This document shows positions 13,291-25,990 of a stretch of 64,000 bases of DNA, piece by piece; within the stretch, counting starts at the first letter, position 1; the number at the start of each line of letters is the position of its first letter. Below the pieces are notes generated by a model. The model was given only the letters and a program-made list of their open reading frames with translations, searched no databases and was not told the DNA's origin. Source of the DNA: Diadema setosum (taxonomy: Eukaryota > Echinodermata > Echinoidea > Diadematoida > Diadematidae); NCBI RefSeq assembly GCF_964275005.1, contig NC_092701.1:6182715-6246714 (forward strand). The letters are read 5' to 3'. A program made the translations under genes and the position numbers.

Positions 13291-15535
13291 TAAATTAATG
13301 TGACTGTATGTCGTGACTGTTCAGAAGATCTTGGAATGCACCTTACTATTAAAAAGACTTGCATGCTTCAGTACTACAGTAGAAACTCAAAACCTGTATG
13401 ACGAGATCCTTGGGACCAAGACATTTTGTTCTGTATATCAGATATTTTGTTATATCAGTAGTCAATAACCAATACAAAACAAAGGAAATAAATTCATTGG
13501 GACCGGGGGAATTCGTTGGATCTATTATGTATTTTGTTATATCTATTTTTATCGCGTTTCCATAGCAATACGACTTTTAGCTATGTTTCATTACATGGCA
13601 ACGCAGTGGGTGCCTTCCCCATCCTCCACCATCTCTCCCCCCCCCCCCCCTTCCTTTATCCGCATCCCTACAGCGTCACATTCGTGTTTTTTGTTTTTCA
13701 GGATAGGCAAAATTTACCGTTGACAGGGAGATACCTGCAGGCTTCTATACTCCTTTATGCTCCCGTTACAAAAAAAAAAAACAAACAAAAAAACACAAAA
13801 AAAAACACACACTCATACACACATTCACGTTGACGTTCATAAACACAAAAATGTATTAATCAACTGGAAATCGATATTTGCAATTGTCATACTGATGAAT
13901 TTGATATTGTGTTTTCCTCCTCTTCCACCTCCTCCTTATTCATTTTATCATCATCACAATGGATCATGTATGACGAGTAACTCGAGAGTATGTTTCTCAT
14001 TAACGAATATGATTTTCACTTCGGGAGAAGCAAATCTTATATATATATATAGTTAGTCCCCTATTAGTTGTATGAATGATAGGTATATATGTATATATAC
14101 ATATATATATTCATATATTCACACATGATGTATACCACATACATACATGTTATCATTATAGAGATAGTTATATTTCAATTTCAATACGCCGTCGTAGCGA
14201 GAGTTGCTTGCGTTCTCATCGCTCAAGTGTTTTAATCGTTGAGACCGGATGCACTGCACCAAGGGCCTATGGTTATCACGAAAGAAATGACCATTACAGT
14301 TTAGGGGCTCTGTGGTTAGACCGTAGTCCATGGTTAGACCAATACTTTCACATTCGCACCAGTGTTAAGATTGTGGTCTTAAAACACAAGCGAAGAGTCA
14401 AATAACTTGTACGGAGACATTTAGGTTGAGAAGTTGTCCATTCCGTCAGAGTGGTCGCTTTTTTATTGATTCTGGAGACAGAAAGTCGTAACCACTTTGC
14501 TTTGAATGCTAGACCATCACTTTTAATTTCGATCACGGAAAAGGTTTTTTTTTTTCTCATATAACAGGCTTAGTGCCGGGAGTATGATAATACTTTCCAT
14601 GCACCGGCAGACATGCCAGATGCATTCAACGAAGAGTAAATCTAAAAGTTATCAATGTCAAACCACCATCAAGTGACATCTTTTGCTGCTAGATGTAATT
14701 ACAGATTGAAGTGCTTATGAGTTCATTATATTACCATAAAGTTAAATGGAAATATACGATATATATAGGATTACATCAACATACTGTATGTTCCAATCAT
14801 AAACATGAGTTACTTGTTTAACCTAGTGCTCTCTAAGGACCACTCTCGCTATCCTTCTGACAATCACAAAGTTTATTCGAGATTACCATTCGGCCTATAC
14901 TGTAGAATGTTTTCCATGACAGGCCTGCAAGAGACGCACTTACTAGCTCTGAACCTAATCTAACCTAACCTAACTGAACCCGTCCGGGAGAATTGCGTTA
15001 AAACGTTCAACTTGCTTCATGTGTGGACATTGTGTGGACATTGTTTCGTCAAGTCGTGTGATGGCTTGATTTCGCGTGCAGGTCATTTGTTCTCTCTCTC
15101 TTTTAGCGGTTCGGACAGATGCTTTCACGACAAAACTTGCACAATTTTGATAGCTTTCATCTATGGTTTAGTGTGAAAGGAGGATACATGAAGAGGAATG
15201 CATGTATATCTATTTGTTAGCGATTTTCTTCTTCGAAGAAAATAAAAAGCGATTTTAAGGGATTTTGATGGAGAACAAATGAAATGTTGACCTTCCTATT
15301 CAATTTAGTTCATAAAAATTCTGTAATTTTAATCCATGGCTTCTGCTCTCTACGTGCCAGTCGATTAAGCACGTTAAGTACATATATATATAACATCACG
15401 ATGATTTGGCTGCATCTGTTGGCCATTAGCCCATGATTGGCCCTGGAGATCCAAATATTTTATAGTCTTATGGAGTAATATAAATTTAAGAATGTGTGGC
15501 TAGTGCTACACAAGTCCATCACACTCCATAGTGTC
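13291..15535. other. non-coding stretch downstream of the MMP gene
   Basis: No gene recognised. Contains repeat-like sequence at 13,370-13,510 (TATATCAGATATTTTGTTATATC), C-run and A-run homopolymers, and short TA-rich tracts. Confidence 0.35.
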
Positions 15536-15541
15536 TTTATT
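15536..15541 (-). terminator. poly(A) signal of the MMP gene
   Basis: AATAAA on the minus strand, 47 nt past the stop codon, followed by a GT-rich stretch (GGAGTGTGATGGACTTGTG), the usual pattern of signal plus downstream element. It would give a very short 3' UTR. Confidence 0.6.
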
Positions 15542-15587
15542 GCTCGTTTCACCAGTCCACGAATTGTGATAGTGTTGAACGCACACT

Positions 15588-18500
15588 TCAAAACACTAGT
15601 AATACGAGAAATAAGCACGCAATCACCAACGACTCCACGTGGTTTCGTGAATGTCCTCTACAGCCAGATATCACGTTGTCATCTAAATGTTCATTCCGTG
15701 GCGGGTACGTTGCATCAAACAATGAATCATCTCCCTGAATTTGCTGAAGAAGCTCTGCAGCAGTATTCATGAGAGATGAGTCTATGCCGACATCGGCGGG
15801 AGTTGACTCTAAATTTGATGGTTGTGGTAACAGTGATGATACTGGTAACGAAGTTGACGATGATAAACGTGACGATGAATGCATTGATTGGGATGATGAC
15901 GATGATGATGATGATATCTGTGCTATAGATGAAACTAGTAATGATGGTGGTGATGATGACAACGTTGATGGTGGTGGTGATGAAGATGCTGATTTTAATA
16001 GTAACCGCAATGATGACATTGGTGGCGATGATGATGTTGATGACCATCGTGACTGTGACGATGATAGAGATGATGACATCCTCATTTCCGCGGTCATCCT
16101 CGAGGTTTCAGACATTGCCAGCGATGATGAGCTGGTCGTTGCGTCTCCTCGGGTAGTTACAGTGGATGACTTTTGTGCTACTAAGTGACTCTCTGACGTC
16201 ATCAATGGGTTACCTGATGTGTTCTCGGTCAGTGTTCCCAATGGAGAAGATGACGCTGATTGCATCTCTGAGCTTGGGACGCCTGTCCCTTGTGCCTCGA
16301 CTGCTCCACCAGAGCTGGCGTTAAGCTTTCCTGAAGACGTCGTATTGCTGTTGCTTGCTGATGTAAGTGCGGGTGTAGGCCTGCTATGAATTGAGGGCTG
16401 GTTCTGAACGGTTGAGACACGGTTGTCTTCGGTGATTGCAGCTGATGCTGCAGACGTTGGAGGCACATCTTTATTCACGGTCGTGGTTTCATCGTTGGAA
16501 GCGTCGGCATAACTCCCCGCGGGCAAAGTGCCCATTGTTTCCTGAGATGCTGTCTGCGATATGTGTTGTGTTTCAGTCAACGTGTCTCGTGTAGTAATGG
16601 CCTCATCATTAGCTTTTGTGTTCCTGCCTTCTATGATTGTTTCCGTGCCTCTTGTCGGAGTGCCCGGATCCCGTGTTGTGCCATCCACGACAAACATTGT
16701 CTCAGAACGTATGAAGGAGGTCGGGCTAGGGTTATCATGATCCTCAAGAGCTGATGTTGTGGACACACTTCCAAGAAAAGACAATAGCTCTTCGGAGGCT
16801 GATGGTGATATGCCAGATGACTCTGTTTCTTCCAACTCAGTTGTTGCTGTACTTCGACCTCTGGTTGTGGATGAATCGACAGTGGTAGTAAAACTTGTTG
16901 CAAGTGTACTTGTCACATCCGTTGTTACTGGTTCCTGTGACGTGGAAACACTTCTGTCTGTGTCGACCTTTGGGCAGCGATGTCTTGCATCTCCGTCACC
17001 TCTGTTCTCGGGCGTTCCTTGAAAGACAAAATTTACATGACGTAAGATTAATGACAGTGATTATATTTTTATCTTAAGCAAAAGCAGAGCCGGAGCATCT
17101 CGGAGATAGCAAGCACGTGAAATGTGCTCATTGTAACGGCACTTAGAAGTACCCTTGGTTGGCGTACGCTAGATTCCTAGGTATCGCAACACCTGATGAC
17201 GTATGAATCAACTTTATGTAAAAGTATAGTTTGGGCGGTGTTGGAGAATGCTTTAAGCAATTCTTCGTTAATTCTTGAGTGAAGCATTGAAGAACACGTC
17301 TCACACTGAGACATAGACTGACACACTATGACACGATAAATACATGATTCACACAGAGTGAGTTCGCTTGAAGTACATGTACTGTCTATAAAAGGGGATG
17401 AGACACGTGAGCAACACGATGACGATGAATGGAAAAAGTATAATTATGAAGAATATAAGAACGTGATAATGTAGCCCGATTCACGTCTAAGTGGGTAAGA
17501 ACTAATATGTATACTAAAATGCTAATTGGTCATGGCCGACACTGTGAATTACCGAAGCATGGTAATATTGCTATACAGGGTAACCGAATTTCTTCTAGAC
17601 TGAACGGCCTCATTATGATCATGGAGGTATTACTATTGTGACATATCTTTGGGGTACATCGGTTTACACTAATAGGACAGTTATTTTCAAGTTCAATCCC
17701 ATTTGAATAGGGGACAGTCAAGAGCTTTGACAAAGGAAATATTTCATTAGTTGTGAGTTTCTTCAATGTGTCTCCCTCTACAAATTAAATGCGATCTTAA
17801 CAAATTTAATTTGTAGAGGGAGACACATTGAAGAAACTCACAACTGAACCTTCACCCCTCTGAATAATATATTTCTTTCTTTCATGAAATATTTCTTCTT
17901 CTTTTATCTTTTTTTTTTTTTTTGAAAGAGTTACGTCCAAGGTAAATTGCTTACAAGAAATATTGGGAAGAAGGGGATAGATCAAGGCATGTCCGAAGCC
18001 ATACCAAGTTATGTCAAATAATAAATTGTCTTACCATACATGAGCTGTATACCACTAATGTCGTCATCAGTCAGTCTCACAACAGGACGATGTGTGTAGA
18101 AAGGAAACATTATAGCGTCCTCTTCGCCAGAGTGCAACAAACCCAGGACATGTCCGATTTCATGCACAGCAACGTTCAGGTAGTTTATCCCGCCTGAAGA
18201 AAAATCATATTGAATAACATTCATAACGGACATAAAACTTAGAATTTAACTTGATTGTACAAAGTATGTACCATCTGCAATCGTAAGTTTGCTTGTTTTA
18301 TATTCATCGTAGGTATGTGTGGATATGTGACGTTTTATCATGTTAGAGATGTGTGGATGTGTTTATTTTATTTGTCTATTCGACGATTCACCGATTTATT
18401 CACTTCACTTTTTTTTTCATTTGCTTTGATGTACACCTTCAATTCATTAGTCTGTTTAGTCGTTCACATAAATAGACTTTCTTTAATTTACTTGTTTTAC

Positions 18501-21500
18501 ACCTTAAGCATGAATCTATAGAGCCTGCAGGTCCTTTCACTTCTTGGTAAAGTTTGGTCAAGTCAGTGTAATGTACGTTGATCTCCGTATCGCCTAACGT
18601 GCAAGTTTCTGATGTGATCTAACGCTTTTGCGTTTATTCGATACGGCACTGACGCATGCTGAACAGGTCAAGCAGGTTAACATGGCTCTAAAGGTGATGA
18701 CCACCTTTATAGGTGATGGGAAATCAGATTGTTCATCTCACCTCCGTCGGTTCTCATCGACCAGTTCTCGTCGGAGTCGAAGTGGACTTCGCCCCATGTC
18801 GGCAGGAAGGCGTGGCCCAGGGTGCCTCCCGGACCGTCGAACGCGATACCATCGCCGTGCTCACCCCGCACGTGGCGTATGTTGATGTCGACATCGACGT
18901 CCGGGCCGTTCTCCTCGCATAAAATGAGAGGCGTTACTTCCATCCACATCTGTCGCAAGTATCATAAGAAAGTGTACCCTCGATTTATTAAAAAAAAAAT
19001 ATTATGATCGCAGTTATGTGCTGTATGATTATTTTGTAAAGTGGTAATCACTTTTGGTAAGTAACATGATGTACTTTATATGAATGTGAACATCATGTCC
19101 AATATTTGCTATGGGTGAAATTGGTTGTGCTTCAGGACAAGAGTTTGTCTTATGTAGTGGGATAATGTATGGTCTAATGATGATCCACAGGAAATAATAA
19201 GGCACAAAATCAAAGACAAAACATATGATTCCTGTGTTATGTTACGGATGTGTTAGGCCAACATTATTATAGCATATGGAATGCTATTCGATCAGTGTAA
19301 TTAAGCTGTATAATGCTGGATGTAAGCTGTGGCATTCCATCCATTGTAAGTTATGATAACGGGGAAAACAGATTACACAAACACTCACTAACGAACATCA
19401 TCTTGCCCTTTCACTCCCTCTCTCATTTCTGCCTCTATAATCCCTATCAGTACCTCTCTCCTTCTTCCCTTCCTCACTTCCTCTCCAGTCCATATCCTGC
19501 CTAAATATGATGTCTTCATAATGGAAATGCTTTTTGTAATTTTATGATTATTTCATCTGTATTGTTTATGTGTTACATTTTTGTAACATCGTGCAATTCA
19601 GTCTCTGACTGCAATGCCATTGAAATAAAACCATTATTGAATTGAATTGAATTGAATTGAATTGAATTGAATTGAATTAAACTGAATCTAGAAAGCACCT
19701 GATCATGGGTGAAGATCGCACATAAAAATCAATCATGTTACTAGAGGCATCGCAACGATGTCGACAATGAAGACAATAAGGGGGAAGATAAGGAAGACGG
19801 ATTAACGTGATCAAATCAGTATGGGCAAACTTGGGACAGGAAAACAATAAACCATTCCTCATAATAAGTACGCGAGAACTAACATTGCTTGTGACTCTTG
19901 TAATCCAGATATCAATACACAGATATTCAAGTTGCCCACTCGTGTTATTTCGGATCGAGTTATTTCTCAAGATTTTTTTTTTTTTTTTTTTTGGTATATA
20001 CAGCAAATTCCGAAAACTTGGAATAGTACGTTCTAAAGTAGATACAATTAATTTGAAGGATGCATATGATTTTATATACAAACGAACAGAAACTTGCCAC
20101 AACTCAGCACATGCGTACGTGCACACGTATTCCCACACACACATGTGTAGCTCGACCCGATGAAACTGACAGCCCAATTGTTGATAACAGACAGACGTCA
20201 TGTTCCCGCATATAGGCCCTACTTTCTGAGAAACAAAAACTAAAATTTATTTTACTCATACCTGCATGGCTTCTCGTATCGTCTGTCGAATATCACGGCG
20301 ATGTATTGGCATGATATCGTGGTATTCAACGATACGATAGGTCAAATTGTGATCGTACCATCGTGACCAGGCAAGCGAGTACGAGACGATGTCGGGAAGT
20401 CCGCATCGCGATGATCGCATCAGCGAAACCGTACGGTTGTCCAGCGAACCTGGAGTTTAAATTGCCATAAGAAGCTGATGAACACTTGCATAATTTTCAC
20501 ATTGTAAAACCCATATGATTTAAACTTTACAAGCTCTGCCTCTCTTCTACATTTTTTAACTACCGTTTACAGTAATAACTCCTTTGTTCTCTTGTGCCAG
20601 GCAAATTATTTCTGGGATAAGTGTAAGTCCTTCATGCATAATGTTTTGACCACTGTTAGACAACATCATAAAGAATAGAATAGCAATATGTGGAAGTAGT
20701 AGGTCAGAATATTTACCGGTAGAATAAGGTGGTACTTCGCAAAGCTCACCTTATCCCAGGAAGAACAGAATTTACTGACCTGACCACTGACTGCACCGCT
20801 AACTGACACTCTTTGTTGAAAATGAAATTAGCTGAAATGAAATGACATGACGTGAAATGGAAAACGGAGCTAGTACCGTTCACAATCCAAATCCTGAAAG
20901 GGCATCTGTTATTCAATAATAATCATTGTTTGATAATTATCCTTTAATAAACGAGTTGTTGTTGAATATCGAAATTCTTATTTTCATTTTGATTTTCCTA
21001 GATTAAAGTATAAGAAATACAATGAATATTTCACCCATACATGTCTATATGAGAGGAACAGACACTGACCCGACTGAGGTAGATTAAAGAATTCCTGAAA
21101 CTTGACAATGGCTTCAGTGAGGTTGGTGTTCATCTCGTCTGGATTCATATGCGCTGCCATAGGAATTGGAAGAAAGCCGAAATCACTGAGAAATTTCTAA
21201 AAACAAAGGAGAAGGAAAAAAAATCAAAGAAGGAATAGAGATTTATTCATCAGTAATGTGTGCTAAACGAGGTTTACACCTATGATTCCGCTGAGTCCTT
21301 GTTAAGAAGGTTGTCGCTGAAAGAGTCATTAGCACATCGTTTAAAAACAAAAATAAATTGGACATAAAGGCGCTAAAGTAGCTAATTACATGTGAGAAAA
21401 TCCAAAATCCACTTCATGTTGAAAACCCTTTGGTGAATTGGGTATTGACGAGTGCAATCTACCAAACAGAGAGGCACACTATTCATTAACACTTAACATT

Positions 21501-21831
21501 GAGCAAGAAGACACGTAATGTTTCAAAATGTTTTCGAGAATCAGACATTATAGTCACCCATGATACCCACATCACATCTGACGTCTGCTCCTCCCTCTTG
21601 GATAATTATGTTAACAGAAAATGGGGGGGTGTCAAATATTGTTTTGTTGGCATTTTTTTTTAAAGCAACTAGTCCAAAACCCTCCAAAAGCATTATTAAT
21701 GCTAACTTAATACAGTGTACTATAATTTCGTACAGCGGTTACGATTCATGCTTAAATAATACGTTTCCGAAAAGGGATTCTTCAGAAAAAATGATAATGA
21801 TAATGATGATGATAATAATAATAATAGCAAG

Positions 21832-21918
<87 letters not shown>

Positions 21919-22918
21919 TGTGCCGGTCAGTGGAAGACTTGTAAAGCGGAGACATCACATTTCATCTTGTTTTCCGTCTTGTTTTATCATCTTGTTTTAA
22001 TTACGACCAGTATCACTGTTTTGTGAAAACGTGGACATTTAAGTCTGTAATTTCCTTATCCCGTGCCTGATTCCATTGAGAGTTGTACTTTTTCTATTCG
22101 AAGTTCCATTTTCTTGAACAGACTCGAAAATAGAGTGAGCATCCAACTTTTAGCCCATACATCTGGCAAACCCGGCGCATTCTGCCGTGAACACAAAGGG
22201 AAGACAGGGGAAAGCAATTATACCTCTGATTGAATCTATTTCCCACACGGGGGAAGCGATCTAAAAACTTAAAGGGAAGATAAACCCCAAGAGCAATGTG
22301 GATTGAGTGAAAGCAGCAACATTAGTAGAACACATCAGTGAAAGTTTGAAGAAAATCGGACAATCGATGCAAAAGTTATGAATTTTTAAAGTTTTGGTGT
22401 TGGAACCGCTGGACGAGGAGACTACTAGAGGTTATGACGTATGAGTGGACAACAATACCAAGAAAATATAAAGAAAATTCTACAAAAATCCATTTTTCAT
22501 GAAAATTACAAATTCCATCAACTTGATATTGACATATGTTAGGGGTAGCAATTATTCCCCCTGCTTTCTGAAAGAGGTTGGTCCATTGCTCTTTCATAAT
22601 TTTAGAAAAGTGAATTTTTGTTGAATTTCCTTTATATTTTCTTTGTATTGTTGTCCACTCATACGTCATATCCTCTAGTAGTCTCCTCATCCAGCGGTTT
22701 CAACACCAAAACTTTAAAAATTCATAACTTTTGCATCGATTGTCCGATTTTCCTCAAACTTTCACTGATGTGTTCTACTAATGTTGCTGCTTTCACTCAA
22801 TCCACATTGCTTTTTGGGTTTACCTTCCCTTTAAAGTTATAACAAGGTGTTTGTTTGTGTGTGTGTGTGCGTGTGTGTGTGTGCGTGTGTGTGCGTGTGT
22901 GTGCGTGTGTGTGTCCGC

Positions 22919-22959
<41 letters not shown>

Positions 22960-24015
22960 CTGTGAGCTAAGCTGGAGCTGCAGAGAGCGGATAGACGAGC
23001 ACCGTCACCGAAAGAAAAAACAAACACAAACACATTATTGTAGAATGGCCTGCGTATAATATAGAGCACAACTCTTTTAAGTACAATAATTTCGTCGTCA
23101 TGCTTGGGATGTTGCCTTCAATAAAAAGGGAAAAAGTGGACGGATAGGATGGTAGATGTTTTATGAAATGAAGCCTACAATAAGATGTTTATAAAATTCT
23201 AAACTGCTACATGCTTTCGCGTTACAGGTGAAAGTCAGAGGAGATATTTCCATGATAATCACATACTCCCATGCAGTGACATGAACCTTCACTAGACTTT
23301 CTTTCTAGACATGAACAGCAACAGCAACAACAAAAATAGGTTGCATCCATTGCATGTGTATCAACCTCGTGTTACGTATACTTCCAGTAGTTGTCACTTC
23401 GTACTATTCAACACATGTGTTCACTCAAGGAACATTTCAGAAGCAACGCATACGTATACACCTGCAGAAAAAAATCCATTCGCAACACGTCGTTGTCGTA
23501 TATGCAGGGCATTATACATCTTAGTAGCGGGAAATGACAGTTGCTAGGTTATCGAGCACATAAATCATAGGTGGTTTTTTTTTTTTTTTTTTGTTAAATC
23601 ATGTCTTTAGAGCAAACCAAGAGGGCAATAATCTTTATGTGATGTAATGAAACGATGTTTTCTTCTATTTTGTTTTTGTGGGTGAGACCAATATGTCGAG
23701 TATTGTGTATAAACATCTAATTTCTAAAATCCCAAAAACATTTTCATCTTTGAATGTAATAAGCATTTTTCATTAAGCTCTTTCGGATTTTGGTTCGGAA
23801 TTGAGCTGCCCATCTGATAAAGATAGTGTAAAATTCGTTTAAATTGCCCTTACCTCAGCCTCCGCGGAGTCGATCGAATTAGTGGCGGCATTGTTTTCAG
23901 CAGGTTCGAGAGTCGGTTCTCCACTATATCCCGGTTGGATGGCTGGTGTGGGCCGCGCAGTCACAACAGCAATACATAGAAAACTCAGGCAGCAAAACGA
24001 TAAGATGAAATTCAT
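15588..24015 (-). CDS. matrix metalloproteinase with Ser/Thr-rich stalk and GPI-type tail, no hemopexin domain
   Basis: Zinc endopeptidase of the MMP (M10A) family, predicted to act at the cell surface. Six exons: 24015-23854, 21196-21070, 20449-20262, 18949-18742, 18193-18035, 17017-15588; all introns GT-AG, phases 0,1,0,1,1; 757 residues. The start at 24015 was chosen because it opens a clean signal peptide ([18 protein letters not shown]); an upstream in-frame ATG (24,096) would bury it. The prodomain includes [11 protein letters not shown] and the cysteine switch SRCGLPD (Cys112; consensus PRCG). The catalytic domain (about 120-280) has the structural-metal segment [18 protein letters not shown], the zinc site [12 protein letters not shown] (239-250, catalytic Glu240) and the Met-turn AIMFPFY (Met257). 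No RXKR/RXRR furin site is seen between Cys112 and the catalytic domain. Residues 282-757, one exon, are Ser/Thr-rich with a final [13 protein letters not shown] tail, suggesting GPI anchoring. Domain calls are strong; anchoring is inferred. Confidence 0.92.
17750..17866. repeat. perfect 41-bp inverted repeat, in MMP intron 5
   Basis: Arms 17,750-17,790 and 17,804-17,844 are perfect reverse complements (GTTGTGAGTTTCTTCAATG...) around a 13-base loop. The right arm and following sequence (CTGAACCTTCACCCCTCTG) recur inverted at 25,334-25,420, so this is a dispersed foldback family. Confidence 0.85.
19320..19685 (+). repeat. probable 3' end of a non-LTR retroelement with (TTGAA)n tail
   Basis: Ends GAAATAAAACCATTATTGAA followed by about nine TTGAA units, the form of a LINE-like 3' terminus with a short tandem tail. 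It lies in MMP intron 3. No reverse transcriptase sequence is present. Assignment is by form only. Confidence 0.45.
21791..21917. repeat. (ATA)n/(ATG) microsatellite in MMP intron 1
   Basis: Long AAT-type trinucleotide tract with interspersed GAT units. Confidence 0.9.
22269..22834. mobile_element. TTAA-ended inverted-repeat element (MITE-like), full copy 1
   Basis: A 566-bp element in MMP intron 1, starting TTAAAGGGAAG and ending CTTCCCTTTAA. Its arms, over 200 bp each, are imperfect inverted repeats (e.g. AGCAATGTGGATTGAGTG and its complement near each end). The unique centre includes GGGGGAATAATTGCTACCCC-like sequence. The copy at 53,594-54,160 is the same element in opposite orientation. 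No transposase is encoded. Confidence 0.85.
22856..22957. repeat. (GT)n microsatellite
   Basis: GT dinucleotide tract with GC and CC interruptions, directly beside the right end of the inverted-repeat element. Confidence 0.9.
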
Positions 24016-25333
24016 CTCAAGAAGTTCACCAAGTGATATCGATACACCAAACAGAACTAAACACGAATCTTCGAGCTTACAAATCTGTCCATTCAATCCG
24101 TGAAGTAAAAGATAACTTTGTGACTATAACTTTGTGAAGCGCAGCGAATGTTCACAAAGGTGCAGGTGACTTTTGGCGTTCAGTATACTTGAGGTAATTA
24201 TGATCGCTGTTGTTGGTTTTCAAGCAATGGTTAACATTAATATTTGAATCACTGCAAGCAAACTATCGTGCATCAGAAAACAATTCCAAATCGATTATGA
24301 GAAATATAGATGCAGCATGATAAAATGTTAATCCGGGGTACGCAGAGCAGACGGATGTCCCTGTGCAGCAGTGCAGGTAGGCCTATATCCCCGAGTTAGC
24401 GATACTCTCGAACTTGTCTGAATAAGCGTGATGCGTGAAGGACATCGAAGAGCAAAACATAATACACTTATACTGGGAAAATAGTGTCTCTTATGTTGTC
24501 GAAATATTTACTCGTTGTCATGGTGGCATTTTATTGAACTCATCTCAATATACATTCCCCAACCCCCCCCCCCCCTTGACATAACATCATGAAGATTTAC
24601 CTTGATTGGATGGAGCATCCTTTTCTATGAATAGTCATTTCGAACCTCTAAACGGTTCAATTGACACTGTAATCACTTTACAACGTCAAATTGAGAGGTC
24701 TGTTTTAGGAGTTCATTACCTCGATCCTCCATTTTTGTAATCCGATTTATAGGCAACTCTCAGATTTTCAGAATGAGGAGGGGGAGGAAGAAGAAAAGGC
24801 TTTCATCTCGTTTAAACCCCGTCTTTTGTTGGTTGGATCTATAGAAACACCAAACTCTAGCTCAGGTGAGGGTTGCAAGGTAGTATCCGGTTTGCGGATT
24901 AACTCACCTCCGGCATCGGTCATTGCGAGTAACAAAGGCCGTATAATCATTGACTATCCCTCCGTTCAACAGCTACGGGTAGCTTTGCTTACGGGTTTTG
25001 TTATAGCAGGTTGGGAATAATCGTTACTCCGGGCTCTCATCAATGGATCAGGGGGTGATACTGAATGACCTAGACACTGTGATTACCTTTGATAATAGAT
25101 TGTCATCGACGGTATATCACACTAAATCGGCGACTGTGACCAGCAGTGACCATGCATGCATGCGGGGATATGCATGAGCTCCAACCTGCAAAGTAAATAG
25201 GCTGTATACTGCACAGCTCACAAACACTGAAAAAGAAAGATGGAACATACACAAAGACAGAATGGAAGAATGACTTTCTTTAAGACAAACTTGAAAAATA
25301 CTTAAGGACTAAAGATGAACAATTTCCTCTTTG

Positions 25334-25420
25334 AAAGAAAGATATTATTCAGAGGGGTGAAGGTTCAGGTGCAAGTTTCTTAACTTTGTCTCCCTCTACA
25401 AATTAAATTTGTTAAGATCG
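25334..25420. repeat. single arm of the 17,750 foldback family
   Basis: Reverse complement of 17,794-17,880, with a few mismatches: CAGAGGGGTGAAGGTTCAG, then CTCCCTCTACAAATTAAAT and TTGTTAAGATCG. Only one arm is present. Confidence 0.75.
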
Positions 25421-25762
25421 ATTCTTTCCTTGGCAGTATTTGTAAAAGCAGCAGCCCTGTACACAAAACGACACCATATCATTGGATGCACTTTGTTGCT
25501 AAGGGCAACCGCCGCGTGTTCAGCGTATCACCGCGTATTCCGGAGGTGCTGTCAGAGTGTGAACATAGTAAAAGGCAAAAGATACAAATCTGAGCATCTT
25601 AGCATAAATCTCAATATGTCTCGAGTATTGTTGATATAATAAGCCGGATATTTTGTCTGTGCATTATTGAAGGTATAATATGGCTCTGTATAATATCGCA
25701 TGTTATTTTACTGTGTGTTGGTCAATACGAACACACATGTATGTACGTGTACATGCACACTC

Positions 25763-25990
25763 TCTCTCAAAAAAAAAAAAGTGAAAATGTTCGCTCCTGA
25801 AGGAGTGAATAACAGAAAAGAGTGAGGTTAGAGTGAAATTGGGGTGAATTTTGAACGAAATTTTTATTTTCACTAATTTTGGATTGACCTCAGGGATCAC
25901 TAAAATGATCTTCGAGTGATCCTCTCGAAGATTTCTGTTATTCACTCCTTCAAGAGTGAACTAGATGCATTTTCACTATTTTTCTAAGAG
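25763..25990. mobile_element. short inverted-repeat element (MITE-like)
   Basis: Both ends carry GTGAAAATG and its complement, and GAGTGAATAACAGAAA is repeated inverted near 25,925-25,950. The whole is about 228 bp and non-coding. Confidence 0.65.

Noticed and set aside
15769..16188. Asp-rich 139-codon open frame on the plus strand
   Set aside because: It is the antisense of Ser/Thr codons in the last MMP exon; the minus-strand frame continues in phase with the catalytic exons.
22376..22690. 104-codon frame as a host gene
   Set aside because: It spans the arms and centre of a repeated element; the second copy at 53,739 shows it belongs to the repeat.
24015..24096. Upstream ATG at 24,096 as the MMP start
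   Set aside because: It would put 27 residues before the signal peptide; the ATG at 24,015 opens directly with the hydrophobic signal.
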